Source: Hexactinellida sp. DTS-2022 (taxonomy: Eukaryota > Porifera > Hexactinellida). From it: a DNA stretch of 64,000 bases. Shown piece after piece: positions 55,033 to 64,000 of the stretch. Below the pieces are notes generated by a model, which was not told the DNA's origin, made no database searches, and worked only from the letters and a program-made list of their open reading frames with translations. The stretch's first letter is position 1. The number at the start of each line of letters is the position of its first letter. Position numbers and translations under genes: made by a program. The stretch spans positions 9,662,501 through 9,726,500 of the forward strand of contig JAPNXP010000001.1 of NCBI GenBank assembly GCA_028753945.1, in the 5' to 3' direction.

Positions 55033-57320
55033 ATGTCAGAATTATGCATCAACTGTGGAAAACGTGTGACACCGAGACAACAAGGTTTACAATGTGAACC
55101 TTGTGGACGTTGGATTCATAGAATTTGCGGAACTGGCGTTTCTCAAAATGTATATCGCCAGGCTGTTCGCGAAGAAAGGAATATTGATTGGTATTGCACT
55201 TCTTGTCACTCAGATATATCCCCTAACGAAAATGAACAGATATCAGTTGCTGAAGTAGACAGTATTAATATTAATAACAATACTTTTATGCCATTCGCAA
55301 TAGTACACCAGTACATTCTCCTCATACTACCTTATCCCCGGGCGTTCCAACATTTGAGTTGAATATTTCTAACTTTACACATTTCAATACTGACTGTATA
55401 AATGCCAACAGCACTTTCAGTATTGATGATATAGGTTCTTTTGAATTAGATGATGAAACAAACTTCACAGTGCATGATTTAAATCCTGAAGGTAATCTCG
55501 AATTAAATTTAGAATCGATTCTTTCATCTGGTGATTCTTTTGAAATGGACACACTTCAAACACCAGTGCACACAAAAGAAGAGTCTTTAGAAGATATTGA
55601 TCCCTCTAATACAATTACTTCAATGCACCCATTAATTGATTTTGAAATTGTGAGGACTGGAAGTGAAAGAGGTCATTCATTATTAATTGACAGCCGTGGT
55701 TTCAAGTACACTGTTAAATTTAAGGGAAAAATTATTACCCGCTGGACTTGTAGTAAACGAAGCAAACTACATACTTGCAGAGCCACTGTTATTCAAATAG
55801 GCAGCACCTTCAAACCTGGTATGTTATTTAATTTATGTATTAATATGATCCCTGACAAACGATATTACTATTTTTAAATCCTTCTAGGCCCACAGCCACT
55901 ACTCACCCATCCTCTTCAGGACTCTTAACAAGTACAAAAGTTAGAGTAGAAATAAAAGAGAAGGCTGTTTCTCAAGTATTTAGATCTGCACAAGCAATTG
56001 CCAATGATGTACTTATAAATACAATTGGATCTAGTATGTCAGTTGAGTCATTACCACAACCTATAGCTTTAGCCAGATCAGCAAATCGCCACCGCCAACG
56101 ATTCCGTCCCAAAGACCCTTCCACGTTGGATTTTGCTATCTCTTAAGACCATGTACCAGCTGGATTCCTACAAAGAGATCTTGTGGGCATTGATTATAGA
56201 AATATTATATTTGCTACTGCTTCTATGCTTGAACTTCTTGCTCGTGCTAAAGTTTGGTATTTAGATGCTACTTTTAAGGTAGTTAAGTATCCTTTTAGTC
56301 AATTGTTTTCAATTCACGCATTTGTAAAACATGGAGCAGCATGTAAACAGGTGCCCCTGATCTTTATTCTTATGTCAAGACGAAGGAATAGCGACTATCA
56401 ATTGGTTCTACGTGAAATTGAGAATATTCTACCTACTTATCCATCTGTTACAAGAATAGTTTTGGATTTTGAATTAGCTATGTGGGCCTCAATTCCAATT
56501 GTATTTCCTGAGGTATGTTTAATGGGGTGTGCGTTTCATTGGAACCAGGCTGTATGGAGAAAAATACAGGAATTGGGACTCGTGATAGCATACAGGTAAT
56601 TCATTTTTGTATGTTTGTTGACAAAAGCAACATTCTATAATCTATATTTAGACAAGATGATTCCCATCGGAAATACATTAAACGGTTGATGTCACTGCCT
56701 TATCTACCTGCTGAACACATCGTAGAAACCTTCAGGTAATTCATTCGTCTCAAAAACATGTGAACTTATTATAATTTACTGACATTTAGTATCTAATAGT
56801 GAATTGATTTATTGCTTACATTATTAGGCGATTGCGCCAAAAGGCGAATACACCACAATTATCACACTTAACTAACTACATTTATCAAACTTGGATAATA
56901 AACAGCATGTGGAAACCAAATTGCTGGAGTGTCTACAACCAGTTAATAAGAACAAACAATGATGTCGAAGGTTGGCACTCCAGTTTGAATCGAGCCGCAG
57001 CAAGAAGTAATTTGGAATTTTATTTGCTTGTAGAGTTGCTCTCAAGAGAGGTAAATTGGCGAGTATTCTATTTATTTAAATATATATAATCTAATTATTG
57101 CTCATAAGATTATTGTAAGTTTTTTTAGGCTAAATTGGTTGATCTCCAACTCAGGCTTGTACATGATGAAAAACTCACCAGACGCCAAAGGCGGCGTTAT
57201 CGATGGTGCCAAGGAATGATATGTAAAGCATGGGAAAACTATAGGGCAACACCAATGACTCTGAGAGACTCAAAACGCCTACTAGACAAATGTGGTCAAA
57301 TGATATGTCCAACAGAATGA
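55033..57320 (+). pseudogene. MULE transposase gene with PHD-like and FLYWCH-like fingers, damaged
   Basis: Starts MSELCINCGKRVTPRQQGLQ; Cys/His spacing over residues 4-58 fits a PHD-type finger. Then an acidic linker (55359-55590) and a FLYWCH-like domain (FKYTVKFKGKIITRWTC, SKLHTCRATV). The core lies at 56183-56597 (VWYLDATFKVVKYPFSQLF, then TRIVLDFELAMW, CAFHWNQAVWRKI), and the Glu-containing RTNNDVEGWHSSLN in a later exon. Introns 56598-56651, 56735-56826 and about 57050-57128 are short GT-AG introns that keep frame. Lesions: a frame change near 55280-55320, an unresolved one at the end of the FLYWCH segment (about 55818-55890), and an in-frame TAA at about 56144 (LDFAIS-stop-DHVPAGF). 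No terminal inverted repeats identified. Would cut and paste DNA through its D-D-E centre if intact. Confidence 0.8.
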
Positions 57321-57465
57321 CTAATCATTGTTTCTCTCAAAATTTCTTATGATAAATCACTAGTGATACTTAATACTTAACTTAATAGATAATATTCTTT
57401 TTATAAGTTATAATATTTATAATCTTTATTGGTTGAGTATTATTGGATGTTATTAAACAAGATTA
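57321..57465. other. 3' flank of the MULE gene
   Basis: AT-rich, no feature beyond the stop; ends at a near-palindromic module. Confidence 0.4.
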
Positions 57466-57803
57466 GTATTACTGTGCCGACTATACTATAGTATAGTGGC
57501 CCAGTATTGGTCTTAGTGCCTTGGATGTTTTTTTTTTTTTTTTTTTTCTCCGTGTCGCCTCCCCAGGCTAAACCATAAGTGCTAGAGCTCTGAGATTTTC
57601 AGAATAGGTGTCTGGTTGTTGATTAATGTGCACTTCGTGGCCTGATTTTTAATTTCGACTTGTGAAACTATCCTGAAAATCTCAGAGCTCTAGCACTTAT
57701 GGTTTAGCCTGGGGAGGCGACACGGAGAAAAAAAAAAACAAACAAACCAAAGCACTAAGACCAATACTGGGCCACTATACTATAGTATAGTCGGCACAGT
57801 AAT
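57466..57803. repeat. Composite palindrome: module - hairpin - inverted module
   Basis: The module at 57471 (TACTGTGCCGACTATACTAT, spacer ATTGGTCTTAGTGCC) and its mirror at 57748-57803 flank a T-run/A-run and an internal ~185-bp palindrome whose arms begin CTCCGTGTCGCCTCCCCAGG and contain GCTAGAGCTCTGAGATTTTC. Here the modules sit as outermost terminal inverted repeats. Confidence 0.9.
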
Positions 57804-57934
57804 TAAAAAAAATCCAAAATTGCAGCCTGTGCCGACAGCATGTTCCATTGGAGGCACTATCAATAAACCAACCAACAAAATATAGTGCCACCAAAGGAAC
57901 ATGCGTCGGCACAGGCTGCAATTTTGGATTTTTA
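57804..57934. repeat. ~130-bp terminal hairpin
   Basis: Standard hairpin with the GACAGCATG bulge arm on the left. It follows the module with only AATT between them. Confidence 0.9.
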
Positions 57935-58438
57935 TGATTATTCTTTTTTACTATGTGTCAGAATTGAGTATTTATTACTAATGAATTGCTCAGTAAAGTA
58001 AGTTACGATGTAGTAGATGATACCGCAAGACTTGATATATCTTGATATTGATATAGATATAGTATACTTGATATAGTATCATGATGATGATACTGCAAGA
58101 CTTGATATATTATCTTCTCGTGGGTTTTTGGGGGGTCGATTTGAAAAAGCAATCTATGATATAAGGATATAAGGATCCCGCCGACTATCCAAGGTTTCTA
58201 GATCTCAAGAGCTAGAGAAGCGTAGAAAATATCAACAACGGTGTTGAAGTTGAAAAGTCATCTTTCACACCTTTAGTATTCTCTGCTTGTGGCGGAATGG
58301 GACATACAGCAAACATTTTCAACAATTGTCTAGACAGCCGGACAGTTTGTTGGCTGCGCACAAACCTCCCTTTTGCACTACTCCGCTCTGCAATTTTATG
58401 CATACAGGGCAAACATATTAGAAGGACAAAGAATCCGA
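57935..58438. other. Intergenic, no gene supported
   Basis: Short TTGATATAGATATAG and GATGATACTGCAAGACTTG repeats at 58020-58110. The 265-codon ORF starting at 58297 depends on the satellite to its right and is not accepted. Confidence 0.45.
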
Positions 58439-59457
58439 TGCAAGACCAAGAAATTCAATTTCAAGAACAAGAAATCCAATTCAAGACCAAGAAATCCAAT
58501 TTCACGAACAAGAAATCCAATTTCACGAACAAGAAATCCAATTTCACGAACAAGAAATCCAATTTCTCGAACAAGAAATCCAATTTCACGAACAAGAAAT
58601 GCAATTTCTCGAACAAGAAATCCAATTTAACGAACAAGAAATCCAATTTCGTGAACAAGAAATCCAATTTCTCGAATAAGAAATCCAATTTCACGAACAA
58701 TAAATCCAATTTCACGAACAAGAAATCCAATTTCATGAACAAGAAAACCAATTTCTCGAACAAGAAATCCAATTTTCGAACAAGAAATCCAATTTCACGA
58801 ATAAGAAATCGAATTTCTCGAACAAGAAATCCAATTTCACGAACAAGAAATCCAATTTCTCGAACAAGAAATCCAATTTCACGAACAAGAAATCCAATTT
58901 CACGAACAAGAAATGCAATTTCTCGAACAAGAAATGCAATTTCACGAACAAGAAATCCAATTTCTCGAACAAGAAATCCAATTTCACGAACAAGAAATCC
59001 AATTTCACGAATAAGAAATCCAATTTCACGAACAAGAAATCCAATTTCTCGAACAAGAAATCCAATTTCACGAACAATAAATCCAATTTCGTGAACAAGA
59101 AATCCAATTTCACGAATAAGAAATCCAATTTCACGAATAAGAAATCCAATTTCACGAACAATAAATCCAATTTCGTGAACAAGAAATCCAATTTCACGAA
59201 TAAGAAATCCAATTTCACGAATAAGAAATCCAATTTCACGAACAAGAAATCCAATTTCTCGAACAAGAAATCCAATTTCACGAACAAGAAATGCAATTTC
59301 GTGAACAAGAAATCCAATTTCACGAACAAGAAATGCAATTTCGTGAACAAGAAATCCAATTTCACGAACAAGAAATCCAATTTCACGAATAAGAAATCCA
59401 ATTTCACGAACAAGAAATCCAATTTCACGAACAAGAAATCCAATTTCACGAATAATA
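58439..59457 (+). repeat. 21-bp satellite, ~48 units, open in several frames
   Basis: Unit: AACAAGAAATCCAATTTCAC and G, with limited variants (CTCG, GTG, AATAAG, GCAATT). The unit length is divisible by three and free of stops in several frames, so ORFs of 85-265 codons appear on both strands (NKKSNFT and KLDFLFV heptads). No start context, splice sites or conserved flanks support a gene. Confidence 0.95.
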
Positions 59458-59912
59458 AAGGCAGTGATTCCAATACTGGGCCACTATACTATAGTATAGT
59501 CGGCACAGTAATAATAATATACCAAAGCACTAAGACCAATACTGGGCCACTATACTATAGTATAGTCGGCACAGTAATAATAATATACCAAAGCACTAAG
59601 ACCAATACTGGGCCACTATACTATAGTATAGTCGGCACAGTAATAATAATATACCAAAGCACTAAGACCAATACTGGGCCACTATACTATAGTATAGTCG
59701 GCACAGTAATAATAATATACCAAAGCACTAAGACCAATACTGGGCCACTATACTATAGTATAGTCGGCACAGTAATAATAATATACCAAAGCACTAAGAC
59801 CAATACTGGGCCACTATACTATAGTATAGTCGGCACAGTATACAATAATAACCAAGGCAGTAAGATTAGAACTGGGCCACTATACTATAGTATAGTCGGC
59901 ATAGTAATAAGT
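59458..59912. repeat. Array of 7 near-palindromic modules, 63-bp period
   Basis: Seven modules. Five consecutive ones have an identical spacer (AATAATATACCAAAGCACTA, AGACCAATA), giving an exact 63-bp period that also reads open as GPLYYSIVGTV repeats. The array abuts the satellite on the left and truncates the small gene on the right. Confidence 0.92.
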
Positions 59913-59962
59913 ATAACAAATAGGAAATAATTGTTTGTGGTTAAATTTGTTATACGAATTAC

Positions 59963-60302
59963 CTGCATTGATGTTATCACTGCAATTAATCGAGACTTTT
60001 TTAGTTTGTTCGGGATCCAATGTGATATCCTTCGGCCATCTCTCTGGAGTTTGGGAATGCCAAATGCATTTCCCCACACTTGATCCTGCTGAATATATTA
60101 TATAATCATCAAATAGAATTGGAATAAATGCTTGGGTATTTAATTCTAATATGGGCATATTTAGTTTATCAGTCAAAAATTAATTAAGTAGTTTTAATTG
60201 AATTATTTTAAAGAATTGATGAATTAAATTAATGAACTTACTTTGAGAAATGCACACAAGTTCCCTCAAATGACGCCGCAGTTCTTTCACTGTAGTAAAC
60301 AT
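59963..60302 (-). pseudogene. Small unrecognised gene, copy A, 3' end lost
   Basis: Exon 1 (60302-60242) encodes MFTTVKELRRHLRELVCISQ; a GT-AG intron follows; exon 2 (60145-59963) encodes LNTQAFIPILFDDYIIYSAG, SSVGKCIWHSQTPERWPKDI and a polar tail, ending at a GT donor in phase 1. The last exon present in copy B is missing because the module array begins inside the final intron at 59912. TATA box at 60341-60349. No domain recognised. Probably a truncated paralogue. Confidence 0.6.
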
Positions 60303-60340
60303 GTGACTTTAATTGATTTGATTTGACTTACACACTCGTC

Positions 60341-60349
60341 CTATTTATA
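60341..60349 (-). promoter_or_regulatory. TATA box of copy A
   Basis: TATAAATAG on the minus strand, ~40-50 bp before a plausible start and identical in context to the TATA box of copy B. Confidence 0.6.
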
Positions 60350-60427
60350 GTTTTCTTGAAGGTAACTTGTCAATCGTTCGTTTGGTATAAATAGAGGCTC
60401 TGCTTTAACTTTTTTAGAAATCTAGCT

Positions 60428-60476
60428 TTGTCTTTGCAATACTGCGAATACTGATGAGTATTGAGGTATTGCAAAG
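60428..60476. promoter_or_regulatory. Promoter hairpin TTTGCAATAC...GTATTGCAAA, copy A
   Basis: TCTTTGCAATACTGCGAATA and GAGTATTGAGGTATTGCAAA pair with a small loop. The same hairpin lies at the matching position upstream of copy B (61395-61440), ~85 bp before its TATA box. Confidence 0.6.
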
Positions 60477-60547
60477 GCTAACTATGTGGGAATGCCGCTG
60501 TATTGCAATTGCTAATGTGATGCATTGTCAATGCAGCTGTACTGCCC

Positions 60548-60948
60548 TTTGCTGGCTGAGTTGTAAGAACGCGCGTAGCGCGGGCAAGCAGTTTGTATTT
60601 TAAATGTGACTAAATTTTGTAACGACTGAATCAAAATTGTGAGAGATCATTCCAAATTAGTTCCTACGTGACGCCATAAACCCATAAATAGGTCGCGTGT
60701 CTCATTTCATGAAGTCTTGCCATCTAAAATTGTCAGCGAATCGGATACAAACTGAGAGTTATTCCCAATATACGTATGCCTTTATGAACTCATAATCCCG
60801 TTATTTCGTTTAGAAAACAATAAGAACGTTGTCAGCGTGTAAAATTATCCCCGCTTGCAAATTTCAGATTTCTAGAGCATATGGTATTTCCTATTAGTTC
60901 AGGACAAACAAACAGACAACAATTGTGCTCTTAATTAATATATAGAGA
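60548..60948 (-). mobile_element. Helitron-like element between the gene copies
   Basis: On minus: A then TCTCTATATATTAATTAAG at 60948, a TTGTCTGTTTGTTTGTCC tract, ending in the hairpin CGCGCTACGCGCG then TTCTTACAACTC near 60550. Shares its 3' hairpin with 9160-9320. It widens the space between the two inverted gene copies. Confidence 0.65.
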
Positions 60949-61314
60949 TAAATATAAAATCGAAACAGAATAATATTATACATGCACTAAATTATCTGCT
61001 CCATTACTGTCGAATCTTTCAGCTAGATGTCACAAATTTGTGTTAACTTGACTCCACTTCAGCTACCGAATATATTGCATAAAAGTAGTATAAATATAAC
61101 AATTATATGTGAAAAATTCTAGCAAAAATCCTTATTTTCAGTACTATTATTGTGCCAACTTAGATTACTGAATTGAGTTACTGGTACAGTAACTTGTATT
61201 TCCTATTAATATTAACTTGATTTCAACAAGAAAATATAACAACAAGAAACAATAAACAAAAAGAACAACATTGCAATAAGGCAGCATTTGCACACAAAGT
61301 ATCTGCGATATAGC
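60949..61314. other. Spacer between inverted gene copies
   Basis: AT-rich unique sequence; nothing recognised. Confidence 0.4.
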
Positions 61315-61394
61315 AACATTCTCAGTACAGCTGCATTGACAATGCATCACATTAGCAATTGCAATACAGCCGCATTCCCACATAGTTAGCCTTT

Positions 61395-61440
61395 GCAATA
61401 CCTCAATACTCATCAGTATTCGTAGTATTGCAAAGACAAA
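61395..61440. promoter_or_regulatory. Promoter hairpin, copy B
   Basis: TTTGCAATACCTCAATACTC and AGTATTCGTAGTATTGCAAA, mirror of the copy A hairpin, with one base changed in the stem. Confidence 0.6.
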
Positions 61441-61517
61441 GCTAGATTTCTAAAACTGTTAAAGCAGAGCCTCTATTTATACCAAACGAACGATTGACAA
61501 GTTACCTTCAAGAAAAC

Positions 61518-61526
61518 TATAAATAG
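61518..61526 (+). promoter_or_regulatory. TATA box of copy B
   Basis: TATAAATAG in the context AACTATAAATAGGACG, 108 bp before the ATG at 61634. Confidence 0.62.
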
Positions 61527-61633
61527 GACGTGAGTGTAAGTCAAATCAATTACACTACAGTCTACGACAGCATCAATCAGTAAAGTCAAATCAATCAAAC
61601 TACAGTCTACAGCAAGATCCAGTAAAGTAAATC

Positions 61634-62238
61634 ATGCCTACTACCGTGAAAGATCAAACCAGTGAAAGTGGAATCATGTTTATTATCGTGAAAGATCAAA
61701 TCATGCCTACTACAGTGGAAGATCAAATTAGTGAAAGTCACATCATGTGTACCACTGTAAAAGATCTCAGGAGACATCTGAGGGAACTTGTCTGCATTTC
61801 TCAAAGTAAGTTCATTAATTTAATTCATCAATTCTTTAATAATTCAATTCAATTATTAAAGAATTGATAATTAAATTTTTGACTGATAAACTAAATATGC
61901 CCATATTATTAGAATTAAATACCCAGGCATTTATTCCAAATTCTATCTGAGGATTATATAATATATTCAGCAGGATCAAGTGTGGGGAAATGCATTTGGC
62001 ATGCCGAATCTCCCAAGAGATGGCCGAAAGACGTGGGATTTGAGGATCCGAACAAACTGAAGAAGGCTATATTAATAAAAGTTATAGCCTCAATGTTAAC
62101 AGGTAATTTGTATTACAATTTTAACCACAAACAATTATTTACTATTTGTTATACTTAGTCTCGTCAGTTAACATTATTTTCTTTTATCTTCTAGATCTAG
62201 ATCCAAATATCATTATAATAAAAGACGAAATAATTTAA
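61634..62238 (+). pseudogene. Small unrecognised gene, copy B, one-base frameshift in exon 2
   Basis: Exons 61634-61805, 61913-62102 and 62195-62238 with GT-AG introns in phase 1. Exon 1 has three tandem copies of a TTVKDQ-SES-type N-terminus before TTVKDLRRHLRELVCISQ. Exon 2 aligns to copy A (LNTQAFIP, YSAGSSVGKCIWHAESPKRW, PKDVGFEDPNKLKKAILIKV) but has an extra A at about 61937 (CCAAATTCT against CCAATTCT) that gives an early TGA. Exon 3 ends DLDPNIIIIKDEII. The extra base lies in an A-run, so a sequencing error is possible; then this would be an intact ~134-aa gene. Function unknown. Confidence 0.58.
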
Positions 62239-62355
62239 TTAATAGATGTATGTATATTATTTTACTTGTTTGTTGTGTGTTCAGTTCTTTATTTATTAAA
62301 TTAATTAGAAAAACTGCTTTAAATTATTTCGTATGACACTCCCGAGAGATAGCTA

Positions 62356-62540
62356 TAGTAGAACCTCGTTAGTTACGAACACGGTTAATACGAATTTCCG
62401 GATAAGACGAACAAATAGTTCCACAAAATCAGGTCCTTACAATGGCTATTCAATGGGTATTACTCCGGTTAATACGAACTCCGGATAAAGCGAACAAATT
62501 TTTACCGTCCGTTGGTATTCGTACAAACGAGGTTATACTG
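62356..62540. mobile_element. pogo-like MITE, 185 bp, TA-flanked
   Basis: TAGTAGAACCTCGTTAGTTA and CAAACGAGGTTATACTG as ends; internal GGTTAATACGAA repeats. A fragment of the same family (TAACGAGGTTCTACT) ends at 63149. Confidence 0.7.
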
Positions 62541-63145
62541 TATGTGTTATCGAGTATGGTACAAAAGCACGGCAAGATAATCAATTCAGAGTTCTATTGG
62601 TTATAATGAAATATAGTCGACACCGCTTAATACAGGGTTACGAAAACTTTCATTTATATCAGGCCACAAAATTTTAACAAAATTTCCTCAGGCCGCAAAC
62701 AATATCGAGAAATTTTTCGAAATTTCCAACAAAACTATTATGTTGTTGTAATACTAGAACTATACTAATTACTAAGCATAAAGTGCATAAAGGCCTCTAG
62801 TCAAAGGTACTACAGTTATGATAAAAGTAATGACAATAATATTTAGTGAGAAGGGTGGATTTGTCATTATGTTGTCTGCACAGCTGTAATTTTAGATTTT
62901 ATTTATATACTTTAACAAATCCTTCAATTGACTATGTTCAATAGATGCGAACCTTTCTCAATTGCTTTAGGAGCTAACTATATATACTGACTCCTTGTAT
63001 TATTCCTCGTGGGTTCTTTCCCTTGTTTGTTATAATGCTCGTATGAAAAAAGTATAAAACTGTTCCCCAATATATTTAATACGAATTTCAGGCTAATACG
63101 AACATATTTAGACGGTCCCTTGGTGTTCGTACTAACGAGGTTCTA
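62541..63145. other. Intergenic, MITE fragments only
   Basis: Contains a CGACACCGCTTAATACAGGG-type end (62611-62630), a lone dominant-hairpin half-arm (62875-62903) and a pogo-like fragment (63070-63149). No gene seen. Confidence 0.5.
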
Positions 63146-63149
63146 CTTA

Positions 63150-63516
63150 GGGCTGAAACGAATATTCGAAATGTAACGAACGAACCTTTTTCTAAGCGAA
63201 CGAATATTCGAATATTCGTTCGTTTGGATGACTAAGCATTAAATCAATTTCTAGAGACAAAATACATTGGAAAAAAAGGTTTTTGATAATGTTACAGTAG
63301 TATAATAATAGTTCCAAAGTGTATTTATACACAAGTTCACTAATAATCAGCTAGTTTAAGTTGGAATTTATATTCACAATATCTCTAAGCTATACAAAAG
63401 TATTGTTGTTGTCCAAAATTAGTCAACGAATATCCGTTTCAATCTAATATTCGTCCAAACGCAAACGAACGAATATTCGTTCAATCATTTCGAACGAATA
63501 TTCGTTTCAGCCCTAA
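63150..63516. mobile_element. AGGGCTGAAACG-type MITE, complete
   Basis: AGGGCTGAAACGAATATTCG and CGAATATTCGTTTCAGCCCT are perfect 20-bp inverted ends; the interior is a near-palindrome of GAACGAATATTCG motifs. The second copy starts at 63640. Confidence 0.82.
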
Positions 63517-63639
63517 GTTACTTCTACTATACGTATATTGATAACTTTTATGTTTATTTTTTATGTTACTATTAACTAGAGCAGATTTTATAACAGATAA
63601 TAATAATTGTCAATTTACTGGTAATTACTATAATAACTA

Positions 63640-64000
63640 GGGCTGAAACGAATATTCGAAATGTAACGAACGAACCTTTTTCTAAACGAACGAATATTCG
63701 AATATTCGTTCGTTTGGATGACTAAGCATTAAATCAATTTCTAGGGACAAAATACATTGGAAAATAGGTTTTTGATAATGTTACAATGGTATAATAACAG
63801 TTACGAAGTGTATTATATACAAGTTAACTAATAATCAGCTAGTTTAAGTGGGAATTTATAATTACGATATCTCTAACCTATACAAAAGTCTTGTTCTTGC
63901 CCAAAACTAGTCAACGAATATACGTTTCAATCTAATATTCGTCCAAACGAATATTCGTTTCGTAACGAATATTCGTTTGCAAACGAACGAATATTCGTTC
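63640..64000. mobile_element. AGGGCTGAAACG-type MITE, cut by window end
   Basis: Same 5' end and nearly identical interior as 63150-63516; the right inverted end lies beyond the window. Confidence 0.8.

Noticed and set aside
58297-59930. Long ORFs of NKKSNFT and GPLYYSIVGTV repeats
   Set aside because: They follow from stop-free 21-bp and 63-bp tandem repeats, occur on both strands and in several frames, and have no gene-like flanks.
1-64000. tRNA, rRNA or snRNA genes
   Set aside because: I looked for A/B-box-like and conserved rRNA stretches by eye and saw none convincing; a covariance-model scan would be decisive.

Overview
The window is eukaryotic and almost certainly metazoan nuclear DNA. 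It is AT-rich, its genes have GT-AG introns, and it carries a PARP3-type ADP-ribosyltransferase, a HECTD3-type ubiquitin ligase, a MULE transposase with PHD-like and FLYWCH-like zinc fingers, Helitron-like ends and many hAT and Tc1/mariner (pogo-like) MITEs. An early-branching invertebrate such as a sponge would fit, but nothing here fixes the species.

Layout. Positions 1-26.4 kb are a repeat district. A roughly 1.3-1.7 kb non-coding unit recurs in both orientations; each unit ends in a ~130-bp imperfect hairpin. Among these units sits a short near-palindromic module (18-bp perfect core ACTATACTATAGTATAGT) found singly, in pairs, or in arrays of 14 (6.1-7.0 kb), 4 (25.6 kb) and 7 (59.5 kb). 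Later insertions cut into this district: a MULE-derived foldback (7 kb), a 1.5-kb foldback (15-16.5 kb), and a 3.1-kb hAT-like element with an 8-bp target duplication that itself contains a Helitron-like element. A 31-bp satellite (26.6-27.1 kb) ends the district.

The gene district runs from 28.5 to 53.2 kb. It holds a possible small two-membrane-segment protein (28576-28821), a ten-exon PARP3-like gene (29617-39136, 610 aa, with an N-terminal SAP domain and an H-Y-E triad), a two-exon HECTD3-like E3 ligase (42907-45651, 838 aa, notably GC-rich), a 1.36-kb satellite built on AAACCGGTTT (48.7-50.1 kb), and a single-exon type II membrane protein of 514 aa on the minus strand (51583-53127). The PARP3 introns are a record of MITE insertion: at least ten TA-flanked elements, two 8-bp-TSD elements, a 4-bp-TSD foldback and a Helitron, nested up to three or four deep.

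From 53.3 kb on, the window holds direct-repeat arrays, a damaged multi-exon MULE transposase gene (55033-57320), a composite palindrome, a 21-bp satellite that stays open in several frames, and an inverted duplication of a small unrecognised gene (59.9-62.2 kb) whose two copies keep matching TATA boxes and a promoter hairpin but carry different lesions. The window ends in two copies of a MITE with ends AGGGCTGAAACGAATATTCG.

PARP3 (DNA break signalling) and HECTD3 (ubiquitylation) are ordinary host genes with no evident functional link. The distinctive content is the repeat architecture. The best candidate for something undescribed is the pair of hairpin/palindrome modules that share the end motif CTGTGCCGAC and that bound, join and array the larger repeats.
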